From positions 32,050 to 96,049 of the forward strand of contig NXFV01001196.1 of NCBI GenBank assembly GCA_002803225.1: a stretch of 64,000 nt of DNA, given 5' to 3'. The notes beneath the pieces were generated by a model, which worked only from the letters and a program-made list of their open reading frames with translations, searched no databases and was not told where the DNA came from. A program made the position numbers and the translations under genes. How positions within the stretch are numbered: position 1 is the stretch's first letter; the number at the start of each line of letters is the position of its first letter. This document shows positions 21,811 to 32,448 of this stretch, piece after piece. The stretch is from Gamarada debralockiae (Eukaryota; Ascomycota; Leotiomycetes; Helotiales; Hyphodiscaceae).

Positions 21811-21956
21811 TACTTTATGTACACCTGACCACTTCACTCCAAATGTGAGTAACTTTTTATGCCTCCCTATGTGGGTCTCTCTTCAGTCGGTGCTAAAGGG
21901 GTGGCTCTATACATCTCTACTCCCCTCCTTGTCCTCTCTGCCGCCTCATTAGCTTG

Positions 21957-22895
21957 CTACCTCCCAGCAGCGCTCCACTTCCTCTTCATATCCCTAGCCC
22001 ATCTAACACTCAAAGCGCGTCGCCACTTTAGGCCATCCGCCCCGAAGCTTTTATATCCATTATCAGTCCCCATTTGAATCTCATCCATCATACTCCCAAT
22101 ACCGTCGCTAGCCTGAATGCCGCGCCAGCAATGAACCCCATGTTTCTTATTCAAAAGTCCTTCAGCATACACCATCTCCAAGCCTTTCTGGTACTGCTAC
22201 GTCCACTTGAGCTTTCCAGTCTACCCGTCTGCCACCACCAAACATAGCGTCTCTAGCCTCGGGAAGTGAGTAAGAAGACGCGCGAGATAGGGGAGCCTTT
22301 TTCCCATACTCATCTGGGATATCCCATATTACCTGGTACACAAGTGTTGTAGGGTGGAATTTCTGGCAGCGCAGGAATATGATAAATGGGTCCCAATGCT
22401 CGCGTCTTCGACATAGAGCGTATCCATCTCAGTGTTGAACAGACCTCCTTTGTAAGTCACAGACTTCATTGGACTCTCTACTCCTTCGACCCTGAAGTGC
22501 CGTGAGAATGCAAAACTTTCTTTATACAAAGCAGACGTTTTAGAACGAGATTCTCTATCGATAAATAGTAGCGTTGGTAGATGGCCCAGCGGCGGTTTTA
22601 TTGGTGACCTGTTTGGGTTTGGAGATTGGATGTCAGGCTGTCAGGTGGGAGGGTCAGTCTCATCAGAGGTGGAGTCGAGAGTGTAGGAGGGGAATCTGAT
22701 GAGGCGGGGTGTTATTGCCAGGCGCCATATTTTGAGACGCAATATGATGGGAAGACCACGGAAGTGATGGAAAACGTGTTGTGGTCGGGAGAGCATTGCT
22801 GCTAGTGCCTCAGAGCTGGCCTGACTAGGCTGCTTTATCAAAATCGAACTGACTGAGCGCCGGCGGTGTCGGTATTGCTTGAAGAACTTGAGCAT
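21957..22895 (-). pseudogene. 2EXR-domain gene with four in-frame stops
   Basis: One minus frame from the ATG at 22895 (MLKFFKQYRHRRRSV) to 21957 carries a 2EXR protein. It has FHHFRGLPIILRLKIWRLAITPRLI, then LLFIDRESRSKTSALYKESFAF, then LFNTEMDTLYVED, and a Trp/Arg-rich tail (LKWRRALSVRWARDMKRKW). Stops interrupt it at 22641-22643 (TGA), 22329-22331 (TAA), 22221-22223 (TAG) and 22197-22199 (TAG), with no frameshift. The reading frame is otherwise coherent, so the decay is by point mutation only. It lies ~640 bp upstream of the intact paralogue. Confidence 0.78.
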
Positions 22896-23274
22896 GTTTA
22901 TCTGGAAAGGGTGAAAAGAACTTGTGCAGAGGATAAGGCGGGGAGGGGGCGGAGGTGAGCCTACTTGTAATGTGAGATAACGTGTTTGTTTGGGGCAATG
23001 CGAAAAGGAATTTACCCCACGCCGTGCCTCGCACCGGAATCTAGCCAACGAGGCTGTGTCGCACAAGGCTGAGATTCAAAGCCATATATTCAATTCGCTA
23101 TCCAAAGAAGTAGATATCAATAAGTCACCCCAAGTGAATTTTCTGCCGTCTCTTATCCTATTCCATGATATGACGTGAAATCATAAATCCGTTCTCGTAA
23201 CCCATAAACGCACATGTAATATTCATGAATCCACATTCATCGAAGCCAGCCGAACCCTTCCTCTCTCCCTCCAA

Positions 23275-26200
23275 TCAAGCAGGACCAGAACCCCTCCCAA
23301 TCCCCAACCCAACACTTGGTCCAGCCTGTCCTGCACCAGTCGTAATGCTCGCCCCTCTTTCCCTCAGTCTCCTCCCCTCCATTAATCCCCTCAGTCCGCG
23401 TTTCTGCAGCCCAATGACCGCACTCACATCACCCTTCCAAATTTCCCCAGCTCCATCGGCACGTCCCCCCATCTCGCTCGCGTTGCGACTACCACTGATA
23501 TCTGAGCCAGACACATCAGATGCGACGCTTGACGTCGCGCTCAAACTCTCCTCATCATCCGCACTCCTACCCCCCTGGCCGGTTCCCAAGTTTCCAACTT
23601 GGGTATTAATCCTCAATGCCTGTTGCGTGCGGGTACTTAAATCCCCTCCCAGAGCGCCGAGTTGGAGCACCGGAGGCCCTGCCGCGAGAGGTCCGTCAAC
23701 ATCGGCGATATCCGACACAGTACTTGTACTGCGGCCACCACCAGCAGCCATAGCTGTAGCGTTAAACACGGCAGCCGCATTCCTCGAATCCAGGACACCA
23801 TGCAAACGCTCGACGACAGCTTCAAGCAGGCCATCGATTTTGTACGGACGCGCCAATTGTAAGAGGGAACAGAGGATTTGCGGCGTGCAGAGGGGAGAGG
23901 TGGAGGGTGGGAGGGAGGAGGTGTAGAGGTAGTGGAGGAGTGCCTGCAAGGTCAAATGCGTATGTGGGAGGTATAGAGTTCTCGGTCGAGATGATGGAGG
24001 TAGAGTCGCAGAGTCAGGAGGTTGAGAGAGAGTGGCGAGGTCGACGGAAGGTTGGTTAGGATTTGTGGATGATGTGGTAGAGGCAGTATTGTTGAGTGTA
24101 GAGGACGTAGACAGATTCGAGGAGGATTGCGCACCGAGTGAAGGTGTGATAGTTACACTGCTGTTGCGACTTGGGTTGTGTCGTAAGATATTCTCGGGTC
24201 GCAGAGTAGCCGCATCGTTACCCTCTTGTGTTGCGGCACCTTCGCGGAGGAGTTGTACGAAGTAGGGACCCCAGCGCCGGGCTACAACCCGAGAGTTGAC
24301 GGGTATCCGTTCGCCGCCTACGCAAAGGATGTCCATATCTGCCAATTCTCTCAGCCCCATTGCCATTTGACCTAAATCATCAGCAGCTTTGGAGAAGGAG
24401 CGGCCTCCTGCGGTCCAGCCTGCTTTCGTGCTGAGGCTCGAGGAAGCAGAGAAAGGGGAGCTAGCGGATATAAATCCTGACATAGGTGCCGTCTTTCGAG
24501 GATTGTCGTACAATCCAAACGCTTCAAGCTCAACCATGCAGACATTGGAGAAGTTGATTCGTCGATGGTTGTAGTCTTCCACCAAACTTCTTTTCCGGTT
24601 CCCAAGAATGACAAAGGTATTTCGGCGGTTCCAGAGTACACCACGGTTCCAACTTCCTTGACTGAACACATTGCCTCCAGCATCAATACGACTCCATGTC
24701 AACGTCCGTAGATCCAACGCCCATAACGCATATTCCTGCTTCGACGAAGTCAGGTACGTTCCACTAACAACAAAATTCGTATCAATAACGCCACCGTTCG
24801 GGAAGCGCAGACCAGGTGGCGAGAACGTTCCTCCCATCGGCTTCTCAGACAATGTGCCATCGGAAGATCGTATTTGCAGTTCCAACTTGACGTCCAAGAA
24901 ATTATAGTTCGAATAAATCAGCATCGAAGACCCAGGCTCCTTCGAATCCTGGCTTATTCCACTATTATCCGACTTCGTGGATGTGCTCTTCCCAACTCGC
25001 GACGAAATACCACTAGGTAGTGGCGCAACTACACTTCGATATGCGCCGCAGCTCTTTCCGAGTGGTTGGGTGCTCGTCCATTTCAAACTTCGAAGGTTGA
25101 AAACACTGATTTGTTCGATATAGTGATTCGCGCTATCCTGACCTCCTACCACAACCATTTCAGCACCACCGCTTCCATCAATATTCACGCCAATCGATCC
25201 TTGGTTCGGATTCGACCCTGCAGGATTGTGATGCAAAGCTGATGAAGCTGCGTTGACTGCTGAGAAAGTCGCGGATGAAGGAAGGATTGTCGCACAATGA
25301 GCATATCTTCCTTGCGGTGTTTCTACCGTTGGGATGAAATGCCATGTCTTGGTAGGCGCATCGTAGATATATATATCAGACATGACAACCACTTCTGGTT
25401 GCGAATCTTGTGAAGTAGCGGCTGGCGGTTGTTGGCCTTGTGTTGGCGCAGGTGACATGCCTCCATAGCAAACGAGCTTCGTGTCACCTAGCGGGCACAC
25501 ACTGTGAAAATACCTGGGTGGTGGAACATCTCCAGCCGTCTCGACTTTCGTCCAGTGCCGGCGTATCAGATCCAACTCGTATAAATCCGAGGTCAGCGAC
25601 GGCCTGGTCCTGGATAATATTCGTCCTCCAAAGACGTATAGCTTGTCCCCCAAAATCGTGGTCGTAGCCCCCACTAACGGATGTGGTTCCCTCCCAGTCG
25701 TTCTGTGCACGTTGCACATAAGACCCGACAGATGTGTTGAAGATCCCCCAGGTGTTCCCACGGTTTGGCCTCCTGCTGACCGTGGTTGTGCCGGAGAAGG
25801 CGCAGCAGAGGGTGGTCCATTGCTCCTTGGCGTCATGATATCCTTCGTATCATCGTCTCCCTCTGTCTTGCTAGAACTAGCAAAACTACTCTGGCTACTA
25901 GTCATGTCCTGCATATACGTACTCGGCTTGGAACCACCAGTATACATCTGCATTGGAGGCCCCGAAGTGGAGGAGTCCATGGTGCTTGTGCGGCTGCCAC
26001 TCATGGCTGGTCGTGACATCGAGGTAAAAGCTTTTGGAGTTTCGGGTGGTGAGAACGGGTTCTGCAGTAGTTGTTCGACAGGTGGCGAGATGGGAGTCTT
26101 TGGTAAAGGTTTCTCGGTGTTAAGGGCGCTTGTGCTTCTCGCATGCTTCACTTGCGGAGGAGAGCGTGAAGACTCTCTGCCTCTAAGATCAGGAGTTGCC

Positions 26201-26409
26201 GCCCTCGAGCGTTCGCCAGTCTGTATGTCCTTGGGTCTATGAGATCCTCCAGATATCGATCCCAACTTCTTTATGCCCTTTCGTACACCTTTGAAGAAGT
26301 CTCGCTCGGGAGAAGGGATCGGAGGTTCGTCTTCGTTGTTCGAATCGGACGGGGAGGAGAACTTGGACTCGAGCGAGCCTGTAGGCCGCGAAGTCAGCCG
26401 GTCTGCCAT
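23275..26409 (-). CDS. Kelch-repeat/BTB protein, Mds3/Pmd1/Ral2 family, 1044 aa
   Basis: A single uninterrupted exon runs from an ATG at 26409. Residues 1-235 are Ser/Pro-rich and disordered. About residues 242-560 contain kelch-type repeats (VGATTTILGDKLYVFGGR; PPPRYFHSVCPLGDTKLVCYGG; GRYAHCATILP; EMVVVGGQDSANHYIEQISVFNL). Near residue 690 a BTB-like segment begins (MDILCVGGERIPVNSRVVARRWGPYFVQLL), with a long low-complexity Ser/Asn/Thr insert before its second half (LYLPHTHLTLQALLHYLYT..LP). This layout is that of fungal Mds3/Pmd1 proteins (TOR/pH-responsive negative regulators of sporulation) and S. pombe Ral2 (Ras-pathway morphology). The exact orthology is not resolved. The Gly/Arg-rich tail is probably disordered. 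Codon use is GC-rich and no lesion is present. Confidence 0.85.
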   Translation of the reverse strand: MADRLTSRPTGSLESKFSSPSDSNNEDEPPIPSPERDFFKGVRKGIKKLGSISGGSHRPKDIQTGERSRAATPDLRGRESSRSPPQVKHARSTSALNTEKPLPKTPISPPVEQLLQNPFSPPETPKAFTSMSRPAMSGSRTSTMDSSTSGPPMQMYTGGSKPSTYMQDMTSSQSSFASSSKTEGDDDTKDIMTPRSNGPPSAAPSPAQPRSAGGQTVGTPGGSSTHLSGLMCNVHRTTGREPHPLVGATTTILGDKLYVFGGRILSRTRPSLTSDLYELDLIRRHWTKVETAGDVPPPRYFHSVCPLGDTKLVCYGGMSPAPTQGQQPPAATSQDSQPEVVVMSDIYIYDAPTKTWHFIPTVETPQGRYAHCATILPSSATFSAVNAASSALHHNPAGSNPNQGSIGVNIDGSGGAEMVVVGGQDSANHYIEQISVFNLRSLKWTSTQPLGKSCGAYRSVVAPLPSGISSRVGKSTSTKSDNSGISQDSKEPGSSMLIYSNYNFLDVKLELQIRSSDGTLSEKPMGGTFSPPGLRFPNGGVIDTNFVVSGTYLTSSKQEYALWALDLRTLTWSRIDAGGNVFSQGSWNRGVLWNRRNTFVILGNRKRSLVEDYNHRRINFSNVCMVELEAFGLYDNPRKTAPMSGFISASSPFSASSSLSTKAGWTAGGRSFSKAADDLGQMAMGLRELADMDILCVGGERIPVNSRVVARRWGPYFVQLLREGAATQEGNDAATLRPENILRHNPSRNSSVTITPSLGAQSSSNLSTSSTLNNTASTTSSTNPNQPSVDLATLSQPPDSATLPPSSRPRTLYLPHTHLTLQALLHYLYTSSLPPSTSPLCTPQILCSLLQLARPYKIDGLLEAVVERLHGVLDSRNAAAVFNATAMAAGGGRSTSTVSDIADVDGPLAAGPPVLQLGALGGDLSTRTQQALRINTQVGNLGTGQGGRSADDEESLSATSSVASDVSGSDISGSRNASEMGGRADGAGEIWKGDVSAVIGLQKRGLRGLMEGRRLRERGASITTGAGQAGPSVGLGIGRGSGPA

Positions 26410-28026
26410 GCCTGCACATACTGGGGAGAACAGAGGAGAGAAAATCTACCATCACTTGAAGGCATCGCCACCACCCTTCCATATATGATTGCATATGCTT
26501 CTGATAATGTCAAGGACGCAAAAAGGACATACCTGGAAAAGCCGGCCCTAACTCGCACTATCTCGTGTGAGTTACGGTTCTCCGTAATGATAATCGGAAT
26601 GGTCAGCTGAAGCAAGGTCTATTCCGTAATCAAATCCTCGTCCTTGGTGCTTCATCCAGGGTTGTTTCTCTCAAGCGAAAGAGGCGAGAGGAGTGTGGTC
26701 CACCGTTGCCGCACAGACGCGCATCAGGGTCCATTCGATTGGTGAGAACCTAGAATTGAGCAATCACAGCCGCCAATCCGCCCCTTGCCCAGGTAATGGG
26801 TAATATCTCTCGATCTCGGGCTAGGCCGGAAGGCCTTGTAAAACGACAGGTTGTGGATGACCCGATCTCCTGCTTTCGGGGCACCGGGCGACAACTTGAG
26901 CGAATTCGTTCACGCAAGTCCCAAAGAAGATATCAGACCTCCTTGCAAGCTCAGGAGGCGCATGCAAATTTCTTCAACGGAAAAAGAGGTCAGCCTTCTT
27001 CCTTGGGTCAGCTTTCCCAGTTCACGAGCCGGTAACCCTAATCTCCGTCCGTTTTTCGAATTATATACCGGGATGGAATAATGATGGAAGCCACCCTCGG
27101 CTCTCTCCTGCAATTGTTCGTTCCTGCAGAAGAGCCTGAGCCAGTGACGAATATGGATGTATTCGGCAATCAACCCACGATGTCCTGAATTCTCAATCAA
27201 ATGCTTCAACTCCGTATGCGAAGAGCCCAGAGTATACCATATCTGCAGGTTGTATTCGTCTGCCGAGAGTCCTTTAGAGCAGGCTCCTGAAGTCGTTCCT
27301 TGTGGTTGAAACGCTCAGACCTGTCAATGCGCCTGTTGCATCGGTTCATCCGATTCCAAACGGCTCTAGTGCTGTAGCGGCTTTTCTCCACGTGGACGTT
27401 TCGCTAGAACCTCGATATAAGAATACGATCCAGACCCAAAAATCATCAGAATATAGTCAGGTATTCTTATATCAAGGTCCCATCACTTAGAAAATCAAGG
27501 AACGGGGCCCAAGAATCGATTCTTATTAGTCAGGTGGGTTTGGAGAAGAGTGAAAATTGTGCGTATTTTTTAGACTTCGGTGTAAAGGAGAGTCTGGACT
27601 CTGATGAGATGATCAGAAGGCCGTTTGGGTTGTGCGCTTGTTTCCAGGGACCTTCTAGGCTAAAATATTCACTTGGCGCGCTGGGGTTTTGGTCTTTTTG
27701 GGAACGGAAGCTCCCCTGTCTGCCCAAGATTGGACGAGAGGAGGATTCGGAGTCAGTGGTGATCATTAGTTACTGAGAGGAAGATCTGAAGGCAATTTGA
27801 TTCAATGTATACTGTTAGAGAAATGTCAAGAGCATCACGACGTGTCAGATAGAAGGGTATTTGTTTTATTTTTTTACTTTTTCGTTTCGTACTCATAGGA
27901 AATTGCTCCAATCAGCCTGATATCTGATGCGGCTGAACTGCAATAACGTCCCGCCATAATTATCGCAATCTCTCATAAGCTCGTGTTCTTCCATTCATCC
28001 ATCCTTGCTCTCATTCATCCACCAAC
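26410..28026. other. Intergenic between kelch gene and peroxiredoxin
   Basis: This is the upstream region of the kelch gene and downstream region of the peroxiredoxin gene. Frames of 60-120 codons are open on both strands without domains. One short inverted-repeat element (27407-27480) is present. Confidence 0.45.
27407..27480. repeat. 74-bp inverted-repeat hairpin element
   Basis: GAACCTCGATATAAGAATAC at 27407-27426 matches the reverse complement of 27461-27480 (GGACCTTGATATAAGAATAC) at 18 of 20 positions, with a 34-bp spacer. It could be a minimal MITE. No target duplication is evident. Confidence 0.6.
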
Positions 28027-29044
28027 TTAAACAGCCGCGGAAGTCTGCTCCTTCGGCAGAGGGGTAAATCGGAGGTATGGCTTGACGATGCGGAATTGAG
28101 GGAACAGGTTCTTAGCCTCCTCGTTCTTGACGCTGGGGTGGACAATAACATCATCACCAGGGACCCAGTTGATTGGAGTAGTGACACGGTGCTTATCGCC
28201 GGTCTGGAGGGAGTCGACGACGCGGAGGACCTCGGCGGTGTTGCGGCCAGTGGAAGCGGGATAGGAGAGAATGAGGCGGATGGTCTTCTTGGGGTCAATG
28301 ACGAAAACGGAACGGATGGTGAAGGCAATGCCCTTGGAGTCGACGTTGGTGGTATCCTGGTAGTCGAGCCTGTAACACTGTGTCAGTTCGGAGAGTTTCT
28401 TTTGGCAGAGTAAGGGAGACGAACATGTCATAAGCGTATGCGACTTTGCGATCCTTGTCACCAATGATGGGGAAGGCGAGTTTGGAGCCAGATATCTCAT
28501 CTATATCCTTGATCCATCCTACGTGCGACTCGATGGTGTTGGCAGACAGACCGATCAACTTGACGCCACGCTTGGTGAACTCGGGCTCGAGCTTTGCGAA
28601 AGCGCCGAGCTCGGTGGTGCAGACGGGAGTGTAATCCTCGGGGTGAGAGAACAGCACAACCCAGTTATCGCCAATGAACTCGTGGAAGTCGATTGGGCCG
28701 GCAGTAGTGTCAGCCTTGAAGTTGGGTGCGATGGATCCCAAACGGAGACTGCAAAAGTGAAGATGTTAGTATAATGAGCACACAAGTGGGGGAGATGTTG
28801 TCAATACGGCATTTTGCGCGATATGAAGATCTCTTCGTCTAGTAGAGGAGGAAAAGGTTGGGTTGGGTTGGGTTGGTTTGTGCGATCGCGATTGCGATCG
28901 CGATTCCAAAAGATGACCACTCGGCGGCACAAAAGTGGCGGGGTGAATTCGTCTGCAACCTTGGAGGGGAGGGATGTGCTTGTAGATTTGATTGGAAAAG
29001 AGCACTGCGACTTACGGAGCTGGTCTCTGTTCTTGTGCGGCCAT
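28027..29044 (-). CDS. 1-Cys peroxiredoxin (Prx6 type), 231 aa
   Basis: Exons are 29044-29016 (MAAQEQRPAP), 28748-28425 and 28369-28027, with introns of 267 and 55 bp, all GT..AG and frame-keeping. The product has LGSIAPNFKADT at the N-terminus and the peroxidatic Cys53 in HPEDYTPVCTTE (PxxxT/SxxC). There is no other Cys, so it is a true one-Cys enzyme. The C-terminal dimer extension (GDDVIVHPSVKNEEAK..FPQFRIVKPYLRFTPLP) is typical of Prx6 and yeast Prx1. It reduces hydroperoxides using glutathione or thioredoxin systems. No strong mitochondrial presequence is visible in this start, so it is probably cytosolic; an alternative first exon could change that. Confidence 0.93.
28856..28905. repeat. 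GGTTG repeats and GCGATC palindromes in peroxiredoxin intron 1
   Basis: Within the 267-bp first intron lie GGTTGGGTTGGGTTGGTTTG (28856-28879) and a direct repeat of the palindromic GCGATCGC (28882-28905). The intron is unusually long for this window and these motifs are not seen elsewhere here. Confidence 0.6.
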
Positions 29045-30699
29045 TTTGAAGTTGTGTAACTAACTTGTTGATTTGTGTTTGCTTGATGTTTGTTGAAGGA
29101 GAATTTTGGATGTGAAATGGGTTTGAGTTTGAATTTGTAGGAAGAAAGATCTCCATTGTTCTTAAATCACGCCTTACTGCCCCTCCGATTATTAAACTGG
29201 GCCAACACTTCGCCGTCTTGTGGCCCTTCAAATTCTTCTTACGAGGCTGCGTTGACGTGATCCGCGCTAACCAAAACCAGTTTAAACCGTTTTTATGTGG
29301 CTTTAATGCATGATATGTGGGATGTGATTGGATGTTCAGTCAGTCCGGCTGCGGCGGTATGTTCCTGTGGAATGGAATTCTCCACTGGATGGCCTGTCAG
29401 ACCACAAGAAGGCGCAAGAGAAAGGGCCTGATTTGCTTTGAACCATTCCTCAGAAAGGGAAACCAATGGAGTTAAGAGAGTCACTATCAGCTGCATTTTG
29501 TGAGATTTTTGAAGGGAAGGCCTGTGCAGAGAAAAATAAGACGAGGCTGAACTCAAAACGAGTACATTTCTCGTCACTGGATACAAAAACGTATCCTCTG
29601 CTCTCTAAACCTTTCAAAGTCGGGCGGGCTTACAGCCGTTTCTAACTTCCAATACTCCGTCTTTCTCTTCGATTCATGAGCAGATCCGTTGATAACTCAA
29701 TCGTGAATGAGGCTGTGATGTCCGGCAAAGGTAAAGCCAGCGTTACGCTAATTGCTAGGTTCAAATCAATTAATCGGCGAGCTCGGGGACCACTACTCTA
29801 CTCCGCAGTCCCATATGTACGCTTCATTGGTCAAGGCAATTTGTGTCGGAGCCTCGGCGGGGAGCTTGACAGTTTTCGAGAGTAATACAAGGCTGAAAAA
29901 TTTAAGTTGGTGGTAGCCTTGCTCTAGGCAACGTGCACGGCGGTAAGTCTTACCTAGCATGTGCAAGTACCGGCGTCCTACTTATATTCAGGAATGGTAG
30001 GTTTACAATCTCTAGCTGCTGCTGAACAATTGTTTTCTCAAGCCTTTATAAAGCTTCGATGAAGATGAAGCAGTCTCACATGAGTCAACCTTGGCAAAAT
30101 CTTCAATCAAGCGAGAAAGTCGGAGACAAATAACTTCTCATCACTCCAAACTGGTTACAGACGACTACTTGAGGCTTTTGAACGAATCTCTTCGAAGTCA
30201 AGATGAATCATTCATGCAGCCTTCCTCCATGCGGTTTTCTTATGGTACACACGTGCACCACTTTTGTACTTGCAACATTACTCAGCATCGCGGGGATAAA
30301 ACCCTTTGGCTGGGAATAACATTCCCTTCAACACGGCATCAAATCCGCATCGAGCTTTCCCAAAGAAGCCCAAAAAAGGCTTGAACGGATCGGCAAGTCT
30401 AACTAATCGAAGTTTAAAGCTACGGTTACGGGAATAACTGTATCCACAAGTCGTGGAGATAATTCGCCATGCCGATCTATCCAACCACGACTCGTTTGGC
30501 AATTCCACAAGTGCTGGAGATAATTCGCTATGTCGGGCATCCAACCACGCCTCGTTTGCAACCTCTACATTTCGTTTGATCTCTCTCTTTCTTCAAGTCT
30601 TCCTTCACACTCTCTTCTCTGAACTCTTTCCTCATTTTTTGGAACAACCTTGTTTGTGAATTTACATTGCTTGTCTTGGGTATCAAGAGTTGGCCAGAA
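29045..30699. other. Intergenic upstream of peroxiredoxin and MFS genes
   Basis: This is the divergent upstream region of the peroxiredoxin (minus) and MFS (plus) genes. Open frames at 30091-30384 and elsewhere lack recognisable domains and I do not call them. A 61-bp tandem duplication at 30443-30563 is the only clear structure. Confidence 0.45.
30443..30563. repeat. 61-bp tandem duplication 140 bp before the MFS start codon
   Basis: Unit 1 (30443-30503) and unit 2 (30504-30563) share CCACAAGT..TGGAGATAATTCGC, ATCCAACCACG and CTCGTTTG, at roughly 85% identity. Each unit holds a GATAA motif and the block CCACG.CTCG. The location suggests duplicated promoter elements. Confidence 0.7.
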
Positions 30700-32448
30700 A
30701 TGGCAGCTCCAGAGATAGGTCTTCCTTCTGATGACGATCTCGGACAGGAATCTGAGCAGACGAAGACATTCAGGGAAGAAGACGACAAGAAAACATACAA
30801 CGACGACTCGATATCAAACTCATTCTCTTCCGAACCAACCAGCCTGGACGGATCCTCTCCGATAATACACCACTACCTGACATTCGAAACCTCACTTCCC
30901 CTCCCCTCGACCAAGTTTCACGCCAAAGCCTCAGCAACCCCAGCACCACCACAGCCCGACCTCAAGAAATTTACATCGCCCTTTGAATGGTCTAAGAGTA
31001 GGAAAGATTTCACAATATGGCTGTCTTGCATAGCAACGATGATCACTGCCTACGCGGCTGGTTCATATTCCCCTCCGACGGCACAGATGTCGATCGAATG
31101 GCACGTCAGTGAGGTAGCCATCCTCGTTGGAATTACAACCTTTTGCGCAGGCTTTGCCATCGCTCCCATGGTGCTCGCCCCATTTTCCGAGATCAATGGA
31201 CGATACCCAGTTTTCGTCGCAGCAGGGATCCTGTTCTTCATCTGCCAGATATGTTGCGCAGTCACTCATTCCTACCCTGGAATGTTAGTAGCGAGGTTCT
31301 TTGTTGGATGTGGGAGTTCGGTATTCTCGACGATGGTGGGAGGTGTAGTGAGTGATTTGTATCATGCCAAGGATCGGAATAAGCCAATGGCATTGTTTTC
31401 TGGAGGGGCGTTATTTGGAACGGGCCTGGGTCCTTTGGTCAGCGGATTCATTTCGCAACACACCAATTGGAGATGGGTATTTTGGGTCCAGGTCATAATA
31501 AATGGTCTTCTCATCACCGCCGTCACCATCTTTTTCCGCGAAACTCGCGGCAGTATCCTTCTGAGCCGGAAAGCTCAGTGCTTGAACAAGTGGTACGAAG
31601 AGCGGGAAAAACTTGGATATGTTGGATTCGAAATGCCAATGGGTGATGCGGGATCAGAAAAAAAGGAAACCCAACGCATCAGATGGAAAGTCAAGTCCGA
31701 CGAAGAGCGCGAGTCCCTCTCAAAAATGATTGGCATCTCAGTCTACCGCCCTTTCCATCTTCTGGTCACCGAACCCGTCGTATTCTTCTTTTCCCTCTGG
31801 GTATCCTTTTCCTGGGCAGTCCTCTACCTCACATTCGGGTCCATCCCGCTCGTCTTCTCACACTCTCATGGTTTCACGATCCAGGAATCTGGCGCCGTCT
31901 TTGCTGCTCTCTGTGTTGGCGCCTCGTTGTCCACCGTTCTAAGCATCTACCAGGACCAACTCCTTGCAAGGTATTTGGCGTCATCGAAGAAGAATCCGGA
32001 TAAACAGTCAAGATTAATGCGCAATCTTGATTTGTCTTCGCCAGAAGGCCGTCTATATTTCGCATGCATCGAGTCGGCCCTCCTCCCAATCGGACTCTTT
32101 TGGTTCGGATGGACGCAATTCTCTTCCATCCCCTGGATCGTGCCAACGCTCGCCATCGGATGTGCCACCATGGGGATCTACTCCATCTACCTCGCCACTT
32201 TCAATTATTTCGCGGATACCTATCATAGGTACGCGTCTTCAGCTTTGGCAGCACAGAGCTTCTGCAGAAATATCCTTGCTGGCGTGTTCCCGTTGGTTAC
32301 GGCAGCGATGTTCAACAATTTGACGTTCCAAGGCGCGTCAAGTTTGCTTGGGGGAATTGGAGCGCTGTTGACGATCGTTCCTTGGGTGTTGGTCTTTTAT
32401 GGGCCAAGGATTCGGGCGAGGAGTAAATTTGCGGCAGAGATTATGTGA
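30700..32448 (+). CDS. MFS transporter, DHA1 multidrug/polyamine type, 582 aa
   Basis: The ATG at 30700 (MAAPEIGLPSDDDL) is the first in frame; the 11 codons before it open only from a TTG. A 110-residue acidic cytosolic N-terminus precedes about 12 membrane helices. The first is FTIWLSCIATMITAYAAGSY, and the loop 2-3 motif G-R-Y is preserved in FSEINGRYPVF. The DHA1 motif C region reads GGALFGTGLGPLVSGFI. A long central loop (residues ~300-360) separates the halves, and the second half starts FHLLVTEPVVFFFSLWVSFSWAVLYLTFGSI. This layout and the 'YSPPTAQMSIEWHVS' region match fungal DHA1 drug:H+ antiporters. The substrate cannot be told. No introns or lesions. A duplicated 61-bp block lies in its promoter. 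Confidence 0.85.
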   Translation: MAAPEIGLPSDDDLGQESEQTKTFREEDDKKTYNDDSISNSFSSEPTSLDGSSPIIHHYLTFETSLPLPSTKFHAKASATPAPPQPDLKKFTSPFEWSKSRKDFTIWLSCIATMITAYAAGSYSPPTAQMSIEWHVSEVAILVGITTFCAGFAIAPMVLAPFSEINGRYPVFVAAGILFFICQICCAVTHSYPGMLVARFFVGCGSSVFSTMVGGVVSDLYHAKDRNKPMALFSGGALFGTGLGPLVSGFISQHTNWRWVFWVQVIINGLLITAVTIFFRETRGSILLSRKAQCLNKWYEEREKLGYVGFEMPMGDAGSEKKETQRIRWKVKSDEERESLSKMIGISVYRPFHLLVTEPVVFFFSLWVSFSWAVLYLTFGSIPLVFSHSHGFTIQESGAVFAALCVGASLSTVLSIYQDQLLARYLASSKKNPDKQSRLMRNLDLSSPEGRLYFACIESALLPIGLFWFGWTQFSSIPWIVPTLAIGCATMGIYSIYLATFNYFADTYHRYASSALAAQSFCRNILAGVFPLVTAAMFNNLTFQGASSLLGGIGALLTIVPWVLVFYGPRIRARSKFAAEIM

